A stretch of DNA of 64,000 nt from an uncultured Chryseobacterium sp. (GTDB taxonomy: Bacteria > Bacteroidota > Bacteroidia > Flavobacteriales > Weeksellaceae), in NCBI RefSeq assembly GCF_936933875.1, contig NZ_CAKZIK010000071.1, positions 6,305-70,304 on the forward strand, in the 5' to 3' direction. This document shows, one piece after another, positions 17,300-26,205 of the stretch (position 1 is its first letter; each line of letters starts with the position of its first letter). The notes under the pieces were generated by a model. It was not told the DNA's origin. It was given only the letters and a program-made list of their open reading frames with translations, and made no database searches. The position numbers were made by a program, and so were the translations under genes.

Positions 17300-18580
17300 T
17301 TAGATACCGAATTTTGCTTTCAGCTCCTCTACTTTATCCAGTTTTTCCCAAGTGAAGAATTCCAAATTCTTTACTGTTTTTTCGTTGTTTTTTCCTTTAT
17401 TGAAGGTTTTATCTGCGACGTAGGATTCTCTTCCCATGTGTCCGTAAGAAGCCGTTTCCTGATAAATTGGATTTCTTAATTTTAGATTTTTCTCTATTGC
17501 GTAAGGACGAAGATCGAAAACTTCTTTCACTTTCTCCGCAATTTCACCATCATGAAGATTTACTTTAGAAGTTCCATAAGTATTGATGTATAAACCACAA
17601 GGTTCAGCAACACCAATCGCATAAGAAACCTGTACTAAAACCTCATCTGCAATTCCTGCAGCCACTAAGTTTTTAGCAATGTGTCTTGTTGCATAAGCAG
17701 CACTTCTGTCCACTTTTGATGGATCTTTTCCGGAAAATGCACCACCTCCGTGAGCTCCTTTTCCACCGTAAGTATCTACAATAATTTTTCTACCCGTTAA
17801 ACCTGTATCTCCGTGAGGACCACCAATAACGAATTTTCCTGTAGGGTTGATGTGGTATTTAATCTGGTCGTTGAACAAATCCTGGATTTCAATTTTTTGC
17901 TGCGCTTTTACTCTTGGAATCAAAATTTCCACGATATCTTTTCTGATTTTAGCCAACATCGCCTCATCACTTCCAAAATCATCATGCTGCGTAGAAACTA
18001 CGATAGAATCAATACGAACTGGTTTATGGTCATCAGAATATTCAATTGTTACCTGAGATTTTGAATCCGGACGAAGATATGGGATTGCAGAATTTTCTCT
18101 TCTTAAAGCAGAAAGTTCTCTCAAAATAGAATGTGCCAAATCCAAAGCCAAAGGCATATAGTTTTCAGTTTCGTTGGTTGCGTAACCAAACATCATTCCC
18201 TGGTCTCCAGCTCCCTGTGCGTTTGCTTTTGTTTCGAAATCTTCCGCTTCTGTAACTCTGTCAACACCCTGATTAATATCTGAAGACTGTTCGTGAATTG
18301 CTGAAATTACACCACAAGAATCTCCATTAAACATATATTCACCTTTAGTATAGCCAATTCCGTTAATAACATCTCTTGCTATGCTTTGTACATCAAGATA
18401 TGCTTCGGATTTTACCTCTCCTGCCAAAACCACCTGTCCTGTTGTTACCAACGTTTCGCAAGCAACTTTCGACTTCGGGTCGTATGCTAAAAAGTTATCG
18501 ATGAGTGCATCGGAAATTTGATCTGCCACTTTATCCGGATGTCCTTCTGAAACGGACTCGGATGTAAATAAATACGACAT
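17300..18580 (-). CDS. metK: S-adenosylmethionine synthetase
   Basis: This 426-residue cytosolic enzyme makes S-adenosylmethionine from methionine and ATP. Family motifs are all present: [20 protein letters not shown] at the start, [12 protein letters not shown] (ATP/methionine loop), [13 protein letters not shown], and the phosphate-binding [19 protein letters not shown]. Length is at the long end of the usual range, through a C-terminal extension around [19 protein letters not shown]. The gene stands alone between a terminator and its own promoter with a SAM-II-type riboswitch, so it is very likely repressed by its own product. Confidence 0.98.
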   Translation of the reverse strand: MSYLFTSESVSEGHPDKVADQISDALIDNFLAYDPKSKVACETLVTTGQVVLAGEVKSEAYLDVQSIARDVINGIGYTKGEYMFNGDSCGVISAIHEQSSDINQGVDRVTEAEDFETKANAQGAGDQGMMFGYATNETENYMPLALDLAHSILRELSALRRENSAIPYLRPDSKSQVTIEYSDDHKPVRIDSIVVSTQHDDFGSDEAMLAKIRKDIVEILIPRVKAQQKIEIQDLFNDQIKYHINPTGKFVIGGPHGDTGLTGRKIIVDTYGGKGAHGGGAFSGKDPSKVDRSAAYATRHIAKNLVAAGIADEVLVQVSYAIGVAEPCGLYINTYGTSKVNLHDGEIAEKVKEVFDLRPYAIEKNLKLRNPIYQETASYGHMGRESYVADKTFNKGKNNEKTVKNLEFFTWEKLDKVEELKAKFGI

Positions 18581-18644
18581 ATTTCTTTTGTTGATTTAAA
18601 TTAAATACTTGAAAAACAGCTGATTACAAAAGAAACTAAAATAG

Positions 18645-18699
18645 AATATCTGTTTTAGCATTTTTTATTGAGGTTGCAATCAGGTCAAATTTTTCCTCT
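18645..18699 (-). promoter_or_regulatory. SAM-II-type (SAM-alpha) riboswitch in the metK leader
   Basis: On the minus strand a GAGG/CCTC stem (P1; 18698-18695 with 18674-18671) encloses a loop ending GACCTGATTGCAA. An AT-rich linker and TGCTAAAACAG (to 18650) follow. The known SAM-II aptamer has the same order: P1, a loop ending CCGUAUUGCAA, then AGCUAAA, which folds back into the loop as a pseudoknot. A short CUG-CAG pseudoknot pairing is possible here. The 3' end is about 65 nt from the metK start codon. A covariance-model search (RF00521) would settle it. Confidence 0.75.
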
Positions 18700-18713
18700 A
18701 AAATTATCGAGTG

Positions 18714-18742
18714 CAAATTTAGTGACAATTTCTTAAATGCAA
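18714..18742 (-). promoter_or_regulatory. metK promoter
   Basis: On the minus strand TTG (18742-18740) is followed after 18 nt by TAAATTTG (18721-18714), a perfect Bacteroidota promoter. The implied start, near 18709, puts the riboswitch stem about 10 nt into the transcript. Confidence 0.75.
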
Positions 18743-18751
18743 AAATTCTGA

Positions 18752-19705
18752 CTATTTTTTTTGAGGTTTAATGCTCACAAAATCTTCTGGTGATTTGTTG
18801 AAATTCAGCTTCAACTGAACTGAATTTTGAATGAAATTAACCAATTCGTCAATAATTTTTTGTTTGTACGTAGGTTTGTAATAGATAACACTAATTTCTC
18901 TAAATGGAAAAGGTTTTCTAAAGCGCGTTACTTTTTCTTTCTGCTCTGCAGAAAGTTGGGAAACAGCCAATTCCGGCAAAATTGATATTCCACCCACTTT
19001 GTCCACCATCTGTACCAAAGTATTGATATTAGAAGCCAAGAAATCCAGGTTCCCTGGTTTCAGGGTGTTTTCTTTCAGCTGGCAAATATTTTCGAATTGC
19101 GTTCGGAGGCAATTACCTTCTTCCAAAAGCCATACTTTATCTACATCAATTTCTTCGGGTATCACGAAGGTATCTTTCTTGATGGAAATATCGCTGGAAT
19201 ACAGCATCAGTTCTTCATTGAAAAGAAAATCTTTATAAAATTCGTTCGCTGCATCGTAAGGTGTAGAAATAATTCCAGCATCCAGTTCACCAGATTTCAG
19301 AGATTTGATGATGCTTTCGGTGGTCATCTCCTTTACATTCATCTCAATTTTTTCATTCTTTTTCAGAAAATCAAAAATTTCAGTCGGCAAAATGTAAGTA
19401 GAAACGGTTGGAATAATTCCCAGATTAATTTTCCCGCCCAAAATATTATTCAGCAAGTTCGCCTGGTTGCGAAGTTCGTTTACATTATCAATAATTTTTG
19501 TGGCTTGGCTGATAATTTGTGCACCTACATCTGTTGTACGGATAGGATGTGTAGTTCTGTCGAAAATTTTTACATCCAGCTCATCTTCAAATTTCTGTAT
19601 CATCGCACTTAACGTTGGCTGGGTAATAAAACAGGCTTGTGCAGCCTTTCCAAAATGTTTGTACTTGTCGACAGCGATAAGATATTCGAGTTGCTGAATG
19701 TTCAT
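18752..19705 (-). CDS. oxyR: OxyR, peroxide-sensing LysR-type regulator
   Basis: This 317-residue transcription factor has an N-terminal winged helix-turn-helix (MNIQQLEYLIAVDKYKHFGK, FITQPTLSAMIQKFEDEL). The C-terminal substrate-binding-type sensor domain follows. The two redox cysteines occur at residues 199 and 208 in LLEEGNCLRTQFENICQL, the same numbering as in E. coli OxyR. Oxidation of this pair to a disulfide activates the protein. It is divergent from the catalase gene with 110 nt between the starts, the expected target. A -7 box TAGATTTG lies at 19734-19727 on the minus strand. Confidence 0.93.
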   Translation of the reverse strand: MNIQQLEYLIAVDKYKHFGKAAQACFITQPTLSAMIQKFEDELDVKIFDRTTHPIRTTDVGAQIISQATKIIDNVNELRNQANLLNNILGGKINLGIIPTVSTYILPTEIFDFLKKNEKIEMNVKEMTTESIIKSLKSGELDAGIISTPYDAANEFYKDFLFNEELMLYSSDISIKKDTFVIPEEIDVDKVWLLEEGNCLRTQFENICQLKENTLKPGNLDFLASNINTLVQMVDKVGGISILPELAVSQLSAEQKEKVTRFRKPFPFREISVIYYKPTYKQKIIDELVNFIQNSVQLKLNFNKSPEDFVSIKPQKK

Positions 19706-19726
19706 TTTAATAAATTTTGTCTATTA

Positions 19727-19734
19727 CAAATCTA
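19727..19734 (-). promoter_or_regulatory. Probable -7 box of oxyR
   Basis: The minus strand reads TAGATTTG, a perfect TAnnTTTG, 22 nt before the oxyR ATG. There is no TTG at the expected -33 position. Confidence 0.5.
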
Positions 19735-19789
19735 CATATTATTTAGATTTATTTATAACTAAAAATCCGAAAATCTGTCCTCAAATCGC

Positions 19790-19797
19790 TATTTTTG
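19790..19797 (+). promoter_or_regulatory. Probable -7 box of the catalase gene
   Basis: TATTTTTG is a perfect -7 element ending 18 nt before the ATG at 19816. No TTG is found 18-20 nt upstream, which fits a promoter that depends on an activator such as OxyR. It also argues against the in-frame codon at 19795 as the start, because that would lie inside the promoter. Confidence 0.6.
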
Positions 19798-19815
19798 TTT
19801 ACCAAATATAAAGTT

Positions 19816-21306
19816 ATGGACTCCAAGAAATTAACATCAGGACAAGGAACGCCTTATTTCGAACATCAGGATTCACAAACCGTAGGAGCAAGAGGACCGG
19901 TTTTACTGCAGGACTTTATTTTACAGGAAAATCTCGCCCATTTTGTTCGCGAAAGAATTCCCGAAAGAATTGTGCATGCTAAAGGAACGGGTGCTTACGG
20001 AAAGTTTACCGTAACGCACGATATTACAAAATATACCAAAGCAAAACTGTTTTCTAAAGTGGGAAATTCCTGCAAAATGTTTGCAAGATTTTCTACTGTT
20101 GGTGGAGAAAAAGGAAGTGCAGATACTGCAAGGGACCCAAGAGGTTTTGCCTTAAAATTTTACACCGAAGACGGAAACTGGGATTTGGTAGGAAATAATA
20201 CGCCCGTTTTTTTCATTAAAGACGCTAAAAAATTCCCGGATTTTATTCATACCCAAAAAAGAGTACCGAAAACCAATTTGAAAAGTGCCACAATGATGTG
20301 GGATTTTTGGAGTTTGAATCCGGAAAGTTTGCATCAGGTTTTGATACTAATGTCGGACAGAGGAACTCCACACGGCTACCGTCATATGCACGGTTTCGGT
20401 TCCCATACTTTTTCTATGATTAATGCTGAAAATGAAAGAGTTTGGGTGAAATTTCATTTCAAAACAAAGCAAGGCATTAAAAATTTTGTAAATGATGATG
20501 CCGTAAAAATGGCCGGAGAAAACCCGGATTTTGCTCAGGAAGACCTTTGCAAAGCTATTGAAGCCGGAGATTTTCCGAAATGGACTTTATACATCCAAGT
20601 AATGACGGAAGAACAGGCAAAAGAATTCAGATGGAATCCTTTTGATGTTACCAAAGTTTGGTTCCAAAACGAATTTCCTTTGATTGAAGTTGGAGAAATG
20701 GAGCTGAACGAAATTCCAGTAAATTATTTTGCACACGTGGAACAATCCACTTTTTCGCCAAGTAATTTAATTGATGGCATCAGTTTTTCGCCGGACAAAA
20801 TGTTGCAGGGAAGACTGTTTTCTTATCCTGACGCGCACCGCTATAGAGTTGGCGTAAATGCGCATCAACTGGAAGTTAACCGTTGTCCTTTCGGTGTTAC
20901 CAATTATCAGCGCGATGGTTTTATGGCGGATTCTAAAGAATATCAAGACGCTCCAAATTATTTCCCGAACAGTTTTGACAACATTAAACCGGATGCAGAT
21001 TATAAAAATTTCGAATACGATTTAGACAGCAATCATGTCGCTAACTTCAACAGAAACGAAAACGATGACGACCATTACACACAACCGGGATTACTGTATA
21101 CTAAAGCTTTAAACGAGGAAGACCGAAAAAATTTAGTGAGCAATATCATTGGCAGCATGAGCAAAATTGATGGACCAAAGCGTGATGAAATCATCAACAG
21201 ACAACTTTGTCATTTCTTCCGTGCTAATATTGAAATGGGGATGAAGATTGCTTCTGGACTTCAGGTAAACATTGATTCTGATATGATGAATCATTCAAAA
21301 TTTTAA
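19816..21306 (+). CDS. katA: Monofunctional haem catalase, small-subunit type
   Basis: The 496-residue enzyme converts hydrogen peroxide to water and oxygen. Motifs are the distal His54 in RIVHAKGTGAYG, RFSTVGGEKGSADTARDPRG, Asn127 in NWDLVGNNTP, and the proximal haem-ligand Tyr in RLFSYPDAHRYRVGVN. An in-frame start at 19795 would add seven residues, but it lies within the -7 box; the ATG at 19816 (MDSKKLTSGQGTPYFEHQDS) is therefore preferred. The enzyme lacks a signal peptide and acts in the cytoplasm. It is divergently paired with oxyR, consistent with peroxide induction. Confidence 0.97.
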   Translation: MDSKKLTSGQGTPYFEHQDSQTVGARGPVLLQDFILQENLAHFVRERIPERIVHAKGTGAYGKFTVTHDITKYTKAKLFSKVGNSCKMFARFSTVGGEKGSADTARDPRGFALKFYTEDGNWDLVGNNTPVFFIKDAKKFPDFIHTQKRVPKTNLKSATMMWDFWSLNPESLHQVLILMSDRGTPHGYRHMHGFGSHTFSMINAENERVWVKFHFKTKQGIKNFVNDDAVKMAGENPDFAQEDLCKAIEAGDFPKWTLYIQVMTEEQAKEFRWNPFDVTKVWFQNEFPLIEVGEMELNEIPVNYFAHVEQSTFSPSNLIDGISFSPDKMLQGRLFSYPDAHRYRVGVNAHQLEVNRCPFGVTNYQRDGFMADSKEYQDAPNYFPNSFDNIKPDADYKNFEYDLDSNHVANFNRNENDDDHYTQPGLLYTKALNEEDRKNLVSNIIGSMSKIDGPKRDEIINRQLCHFFRANIEMGMKIASGLQVNIDSDMMNHSKF

Positions 21307-21408
21307 TCATAAATTAATATTAATTTAGATTCAGCAACAAAAACAGGAAAAAACCTATCTTGAAAATAAAATAAATCCTTAATTTGCGTTAAAAAGTAAC
21401 AAACATTT

Positions 21409-22176
21409 ATGTCTTACGAAAATATCCTTGTCGACAAAGAAAACACCATAACAACAATTACGATTAACCGTCCACAAAGCCTGAACGCTTTAAATGCAAA
21501 AACCATCAGTGAACTGAGTTCAGCTATGGATGAATTAGCAAATGACAAATCTTGCAGAGTCATTATTTTAACAGGAAGTGGCGAAAAATCTTTTGTTGCA
21601 GGAGCAGACATTAAAGAATTCAGCGATTTCGGACAGGAAAAAGCAGAAGAATTAGCAAGAAACGGACAAAATTCATTATTCAACAAAATTGAAAATATGA
21701 ACAAACCCGTTATTGCTGCCGTTAACGGATTTGCTTTGGGAGGCGGTTTGGAATTGGCCATGTCCTGTCACATCAGATACGCCTCAGAAAATGCAAAACT
21801 GGGACTTCCGGAAGTGACTTTAGGTTTGATTCCGGGATATGGAGGAACGCAGCGTTTACCAAAATTAGTTGGAAAAGGATTGGCGAATGAGTTGATTTTT
21901 TCAGCAAAAATGATTCCTGCACAAAGGGCAAAAGAAATCGGGTTGGTGAATGAAGTTTACAGTTTAGAAGAACTTCTTCCCAAAGCTAAGGAGCTGGCTG
22001 AAACGATTTCAAGAAATTCTCCGTTAGCAATTGAAAAGGCAATTAAAGCTGTAAATCTTTCAGACACTGACCAAGGTTTTGAAACTGAAATTAAAGCTTT
22101 TGGAGAGCTGTTCGATTTGGAGGACAAAAAAGAAGGTGTTGCCGCATTTTTAGAGAAAAGAAAACCAAATTTTTAA
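21409..22176 (+). CDS. Enoyl-CoA hydratase/isomerase (crotonase family)
   Basis: This 255-residue protein probably hydrates trans-2-enoyl-CoA in fatty-acid degradation. Crotonase signatures are the oxyanion-hole segment FVAGADIKEF, the second oxyanion region NGFALGGGLELAMSCHIRYA, and the catalytic-glutamate region LPEVTLGLIPGYGGTQRLP. Both catalytic Glu positions (GGGLELA and LPEVTLG) are occupied. It lies 102 nt after katA and 6 nt before a dCMP-deaminase gene. The neighbours give no pathway, so the exact substrate is uncertain. Confidence 0.9.
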   Translation: MSYENILVDKENTITTITINRPQSLNALNAKTISELSSAMDELANDKSCRVIILTGSGEKSFVAGADIKEFSDFGQEKAEELARNGQNSLFNKIENMNKPVIAAVNGFALGGGLELAMSCHIRYASENAKLGLPEVTLGLIPGYGGTQRLPKLVGKGLANELIFSAKMIPAQRAKEIGLVNEVYSLEELLPKAKELAETISRNSPLAIEKAIKAVNLSDTDQGFETEIKAFGELFDLEDKKEGVAAFLEKRKPNF

Positions 22177-22182
22177 TTCAGT

Positions 22183-22611
22183 TTGAAACCAAATAAATTC
22201 GACGTCGCTTATTTGAAAATGGCCAAAGAATGGGCAAAACTTTCCTATTGTGAGAGAAAAAAAGTAGGCGCACTGATTGTGAAAGACCGCATGATTATCT
22301 CGGACGGTTACAACGGAACACCATCCGGTTTCGAAAACTGCTGTGAAGATGAAAACGGCAAAACCCATTGGTATGTTCTTCATGCAGAAGCCAATGCAAT
22401 ATTAAAACTGGCAGGTTCAACACAGTCTGCAAAAGGAGCAACGCTGTATTTAACCCTATCACCATGTAAAGAATGCAGTAAATTGGTTTTACAGTCGGGA
22501 ATAACACGACTCGTTTATCTGGACGAATATTCTGATGATGAAGGAATTAATTTTTTAAAGAACCATAATATTGAAGTTCAACAAGTTACAGAAGATGAAC
22601 TAACATTATAA
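22183..22611 (+). CDS. dCMP deaminase-family zinc enzyme, TTG start
   Basis: The 142-residue protein has the cytidine/deoxycytidylate deaminase zinc site: H67-A-E69 (LHAEANAI) and P94-C95-x-x-C98 (SPCKECSK). The glycine-rich segment SDGYNGTPSGFENCCE is typical of dCMP deaminases, which supply dUMP for thymidylate synthesis. The only start upstream of the conserved FDVAYLKMAKEWAKL segment is a TTG at 22183, six bases after the crotonase stop in the same frame. The genes are therefore probably coupled. A ComE-type role is less likely. Confidence 0.88.
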   Translation: MKPNKFDVAYLKMAKEWAKLSYCERKKVGALIVKDRMIISDGYNGTPSGFENCCEDENGKTHWYVLHAEANAILKLAGSTQSAKGATLYLTLSPCKECSKLVLQSGITRLVYLDEYSDDEGINFLKNHNIEVQQVTEDELTL

Positions 22612-22642
22612 AAAACACAAAAGCACAAAAAAATTGACACAA

Positions 22643-23548
22643 ATGATTTGGGAAGAAAAAATTACAGATTTTTCCAACTTTCTGAAGTTCGAGAGGAACT
22701 TTTCTGATAATACGCTGGATGCTTATGTCCGCGATATCAGAAAGTTAAAGGACTATTCGGAAGGTACTTTGGAAGGCGTTTCGCCGATGGAAATCTCATT
22801 CGAGCAGATACAGGACTACCTGTACAAATTATCAAAAGAAAAATTCAGTGAGCGTTCGCAAGCGCGTTGGGTTTCTTCAGTAAAAGCATTTTTCCGCTTT
22901 ATGCTGGAAGATGAAATGCGCGAAGACAATCCTGCAGCTTTATTGGAAGGCCCGAAATTGGGGCTTTATCTTCCGGATACGTTGAGCTACGAAGACGTGG
23001 AAAGAATTGTAAAAGCCATTGACACCACAACAGATTTAGGCAAGAGAAATTACTGCATTATCGAAGTTTTATACGGTTGCGGATTGCGTGTTTCTGAACT
23101 TATTGACCTTAAAATTTCCAATATCAACTTCAAAGAAAATTATCTGAAGGTTGAAGGAAAAGGCGACAAAACCAGGTTTGTTCCATTGGCTGATTACACG
23201 GCGGAACTCATCAAAAATTACATCAAAAACATTCGCTCCAACTATAAAATCAACAAAAAGTGTGAAGACTTTCTGTTTCTCAACAGCAGAGGTTCTTCCA
23301 TGTCGAGAGTGATTGTTTTCATTATTATTAAAGAATTAACTGAAAAAGCGGGAATCAACAAGAAAATTTCTCCGCATACTTTCCGCCATTCTTTTGCGAC
23401 GCATCTTTTGCAGAACGGCGCAGATTTAAGGTATATTCAGGAAATGTTGGGCCATTCCAGCATTACCACTACCGAAATTTACACCCACTTGAAAACGGAG
23501 GAACTTCGCGATGTTATCCTGAATTACCATCCGAGAAATGCTAAATGA
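22643..23548 (+). CDS. Tyrosine recombinase, XerC/XerD type
   Basis: This 301-residue site-specific recombinase resolves chromosome dimers. It has an N-terminal SAM-like core-binding domain (about 1-95). The catalytic domain holds all active residues: R149 (GLRVSEL), K176 (KGDKTRF), H245 and R248 (SPHTFRHSF), H271 (LGHSS) and the nucleophile Y280 (IYTHL). Length and motif spacing fit chromosomal XerD rather than an integrase of a mobile element, and no attachment sites or phage genes are near. The ATG at 22643 is preferred over an upstream TTG. Confidence 0.93.
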   Translation: MIWEEKITDFSNFLKFERNFSDNTLDAYVRDIRKLKDYSEGTLEGVSPMEISFEQIQDYLYKLSKEKFSERSQARWVSSVKAFFRFMLEDEMREDNPAALLEGPKLGLYLPDTLSYEDVERIVKAIDTTTDLGKRNYCIIEVLYGCGLRVSELIDLKISNINFKENYLKVEGKGDKTRFVPLADYTAELIKNYIKNIRSNYKINKKCEDFLFLNSRGSSMSRVIVFIIIKELTEKAGINKKISPHTFRHSFATHLLQNGADLRYIQEMLGHSSITTTEIYTHLKTEELRDVILNYHPRNAK

Positions 23549-24051
23549 GTGATTTAAAATTCTGCCCAAAATGCGGCAATTCCACCTTACATTGGGACGG
23601 AGAAAAAAAATGGAGCTGTAGCAGTTGTGATTTTGTACTCTTTCACAACTGTGCTGCTGCAGTTGCCGTAATCATCCGACATGAAGACGAATACATGTTT
23701 ACACGCAGAAATCAGGAACCAAAAAAAGGAAAACTCGATTTGGCAGGAGGTTTTACAGACCCAAAAGAAAGTTCCGAAGAAACCTGTGCAAGAGAATTGT
23801 ACGAGGAACTGAACATCAAAATAGATCCGGAAAATCTCAAAATTTTAGGAACTGAACCCAACGTTTACCATTATAAAGGCATTGATTACAATACTTTAGA
23901 TATTTTTTTTGAATACAGTTTGAAAGAAACATTCGAACCGGAACTGGAACTTTCTGAAATTTCGGAAATTATTTGGCTGAAAAAATCTGAAATTAATTTT
24001 GAAGATCTCGCGTTTGAATCGCAGAAGAGGTTTTTGAAGAATTATCTTTAA
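23545..24051 (+). CDS. Nudix hydrolase with N-terminal zinc ribbon
   Basis: This 168-residue protein starts with a zinc ribbon (CPKCGN at about 7-12 and CSSC at about 31) like that of NADH pyrophosphatases. The Nudix fold follows, with the box GGFTDPKESSEETCARELYE continuing EELNI. It should hydrolyse a nucleoside diphosphate linked to another moiety. NudC-like NADH or another dinucleotide is possible, but the family is broad. The start overlaps the recombinase stop by 4 nt (ATGA), and the stop overlaps the convergent haem-binding gene by 4 nt. Confidence 0.9.
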   Translation: MSDLKFCPKCGNSTLHWDGEKKWSCSSCDFVLFHNCAAAVAVIIRHEDEYMFTRRNQEPKKGKLDLAGGFTDPKESSEETCARELYEELNIKIDPENLKILGTEPNVYHYKGIDYNTLDIFFEYSLKETFEPELELSEISEIIWLKKSEINFEDLAFESQKRFLKNYL

Positions 24052-24506
24052 TATTTCCCCGACTTCAAAATCTGCTCAAAATAATCCACCAAAACTTTCT
24101 TTTGTGCCGATGAAAGATTGGCTTCCGGGTGTTGTGCAACATAACCCGGAATCGGCATTCTGCTTTCTTTTAAATCACCGATTGCGTTTTCGAGCATGTT
24201 TCTTTTTAAATCCTGATTGAAAGTTCCCCATTCCGAAAAGTTCAGATGTTCTCGTCCCTCGTTCACATGATGTTTTATAGACCATGAAATTGGGGCAACA
24301 TAAGCGTAATCCGGATAAACTGTTTCGTTGGAATGACAATCATAACAGGAAGTTTTTAGCATTTCCTGAATGTTTTTTGGCGTTTGGAAAACGTCCACGA
24401 AATTCACTTTTTTATCCACTGGTTTGTTGGTTCTGTGCACCGGAATAAACTGAATAAGCGCCAAAACAATCAGTCCCCAATAAATAATTTTACTAAAAGT
24501 TTTCAT
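24048..24506 (-). CDS. Haem-binding (cytochrome-like) periplasmic protein
   Basis: The 152-residue protein has an N-terminal signal or anchor helix (KIIYWGLIVLALIQFIPVH). A single c-type haem motif follows, CYDCHSNETVYPDY (CxxCH), as in the Haem_bd family of Bacteroidota. WSIKHHVNEGREHLNFSEWG is also typical. It probably sits in the periplasm and binds one haem, with a redox or sensing role that is not established. It follows the Ig-like lipoprotein gene by one base and is likely co-transcribed with it. Confidence 0.85.
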   Translation of the reverse strand: MKTFSKIIYWGLIVLALIQFIPVHRTNKPVDKKVNFVDVFQTPKNIQEMLKTSCYDCHSNETVYPDYAYVAPISWSIKHHVNEGREHLNFSEWGTFNQDLKRNMLENAIGDLKESRMPIPGYVAQHPEANLSSAQKKVLVDYFEQILKSGKY

Positions 24507-24507
24507 T

Positions 24508-26178
24508 TTATTTCGGAGTTTTTACTGGTGGAGTTGGTGTTGTAGATGAACTTGTAACAGGGCTTTGTTCATTAAGATTCCATGTTTCTACATTTTCCCA
24601 AAGCGGTCGGATTTCAATGTTTTTCGGGAAGAGATAAACATCTTCTGCAGATGTTTCGTTACTGACGTCCGCTTCATCCCAGAAACCGTTTCCGTTGTTA
24701 TCTACCAAAATTCGGATGGTATATTTGCCAGGTTTTATTTCGGTGAATTTATTTTGTGCTGCATCTGTAAATCTTTGGAAAGCAATTTCGTTCTTCTCAG
24801 AAAGGAACTGCAACCAGAATTTTTGTGCCGGTTTGTTTTCAAGATTCAAAGTGATACTTCCGTAATTTTCGGCTTTATCAATCTCAAAATTAAACTGATA
24901 GGATTTCGGTAATACTTCGTAGAATGATGAAACTGTATTTTTTGGAACCGTTAACTGATATTTTTTACCAACTTCAAAAGCGCTGCTTACAATGATTTGT
25001 TTTGGGTTGGTTTCCGAAATTTTTGCCGTGAAATCTCGCGTAATACTATCTGATTTCAGCGTCCATTTTTCAGGCTGAATTTTTTCAACCGGCATATTCG
25101 CAGAAATCACAAAATCCTGATTTGGTGCAAAAACATTCGATTTTGCATTGCTAATCGTCAGTTCGTTCGTCTTATTGTATCTGTAAGAATATTGAACGGT
25201 GTCTTTTTTACCGTCTGCATCATAGCTCAACTGAATTCTTTCCATTTGGTCCTGACCTAAATTCAGTTTTTTGGCATCAAACAAAACATTTACTGAATCG
25301 GATTTAGGTTGATGCGTTACTTTATAATCGTTCAGTTTATCAGTTACAGAAAGTACCTCAACTTTAGTCGGTTTTCCTTCAAAGAGCATTAAAATTCCGC
25401 CCGGAATTTCTTTAATTTCAGTTTGTTTTACAGCTTTTTTGGTTGGGTAAACGCTCAAATTCAAGCCTGAAATACTTTTATCCAAAACAACAGGTTCTTT
25501 TCTGAAGGCAACCGCTTCTTTACCCAAATCCATTACGGAATTTTGGTTATCATCATCAAAAGCGACAATTCTATAAGTTCCCGGTGAAAGATAATTGAGT
25601 TCATAATATCCGTCTGCATCGGCTTTTGTAAGATAATATGGTTTTTTTCTGTAATCTACCGAATCTGAAGCTTTATAAAGACCAACAACATAATTTTTCT
25701 TCGTAGCCGCTTTTTCATCTGTTTTAGCGAGACCGTCTTTCACTTCACCACTTATATAAAGCTCGTCCAGTTTATCGCCCGTTGAAAAAGCATAATTGAA
25801 ATAAGGCAAAACGTTTCCTTCATTTAAATCCGCGATGGCGTTACCAAAATTGAAATTGTACGTTGTATTGGCCTGAAGCGAATCATCCCACTGAATAAGG
25901 ATGAATTTATTCCCCAAACTTGAAGGTAAAATTCTTTTAATTTTCTGAATTGGAGGAGAAATATTCAGATTTTTCTGGATTTCTTTCAGCGTAATGTATT
26001 CGTCGAAATCTAGACGTAGTTCTTTGAGCGAAGTCGGAACATTTACTCTTGCAGAATCCAAATTGGAGCCTAAAAAATTTGGAGCAATAGTATCTTTAGA
26101 ACCTCCAACAGGAGAACCCACTCTTGCGCACGAAAACAGAACAATGCTGATTAAAAAAAGAAAAAGAAATTTCTTCAT
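24508..26178 (-). CDS. Lipoprotein with N-terminal Ig-like (Big_5) domain
   Basis: The ATG at 26178 (MKKFLFLFLISIVLFSCARV) gives a clean lipoprotein signal with lipobox LFSC; an upstream in-frame ATG would bury it. The 556-residue product has a Big_5-type Ig-like domain (about 30-120; DTIAPNFLGSNLDSARVNVP, TTYNFNFGNAIADLNEGN). Further beta-sandwich parts follow, including DADGYYELNYLSPGTYRIVA, a carboxypeptidase-regulatory-like fold. A C-terminal TQ/TP-rich tail ends it. It is probably exposed at the outer membrane. The role is unknown. Confidence 0.82.
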   Translation of the reverse strand: MKKFLFLFLISIVLFSCARVGSPVGGSKDTIAPNFLGSNLDSARVNVPTSLKELRLDFDEYITLKEIQKNLNISPPIQKIKRILPSSLGNKFILIQWDDSLQANTTYNFNFGNAIADLNEGNVLPYFNYAFSTGDKLDELYISGEVKDGLAKTDEKAATKKNYVVGLYKASDSVDYRKKPYYLTKADADGYYELNYLSPGTYRIVAFDDDNQNSVMDLGKEAVAFRKEPVVLDKSISGLNLSVYPTKKAVKQTEIKEIPGGILMLFEGKPTKVEVLSVTDKLNDYKVTHQPKSDSVNVLFDAKKLNLGQDQMERIQLSYDADGKKDTVQYSYRYNKTNELTISNAKSNVFAPNQDFVISANMPVEKIQPEKWTLKSDSITRDFTAKISETNPKQIIVSSAFEVGKKYQLTVPKNTVSSFYEVLPKSYQFNFEIDKAENYGSITLNLENKPAQKFWLQFLSEKNEIAFQRFTDAAQNKFTEIKPGKYTIRILVDNNGNGFWDEADVSNETSAEDVYLFPKNIEIRPLWENVETWNLNEQSPVTSSSTTPTPPVKTPK

Positions 26179-26205
26179 CCGAAAAGTTTGCAACAAATTT
26201 AAAGA

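Noticed and set aside
18699..18706. Alternative metK -7 box TAATTTTA with a TTG 19 nt upstream
   Set aside because: It has one mismatch and would start transcription inside the riboswitch stem; the perfect box at 18714-18721 fits better.
19097..19612. 171-codon open frame antisense to oxyR
   Set aside because: OxyR is certain on the other strand with its catalytic cysteines; the antisense product is low-complexity and has no family features.
22643..23548. Tyrosine recombinase as integrase of a mobile element
   Set aside because: Length and motifs match chromosomal XerC/XerD; no attachment repeats, excisionase or phage genes are nearby.
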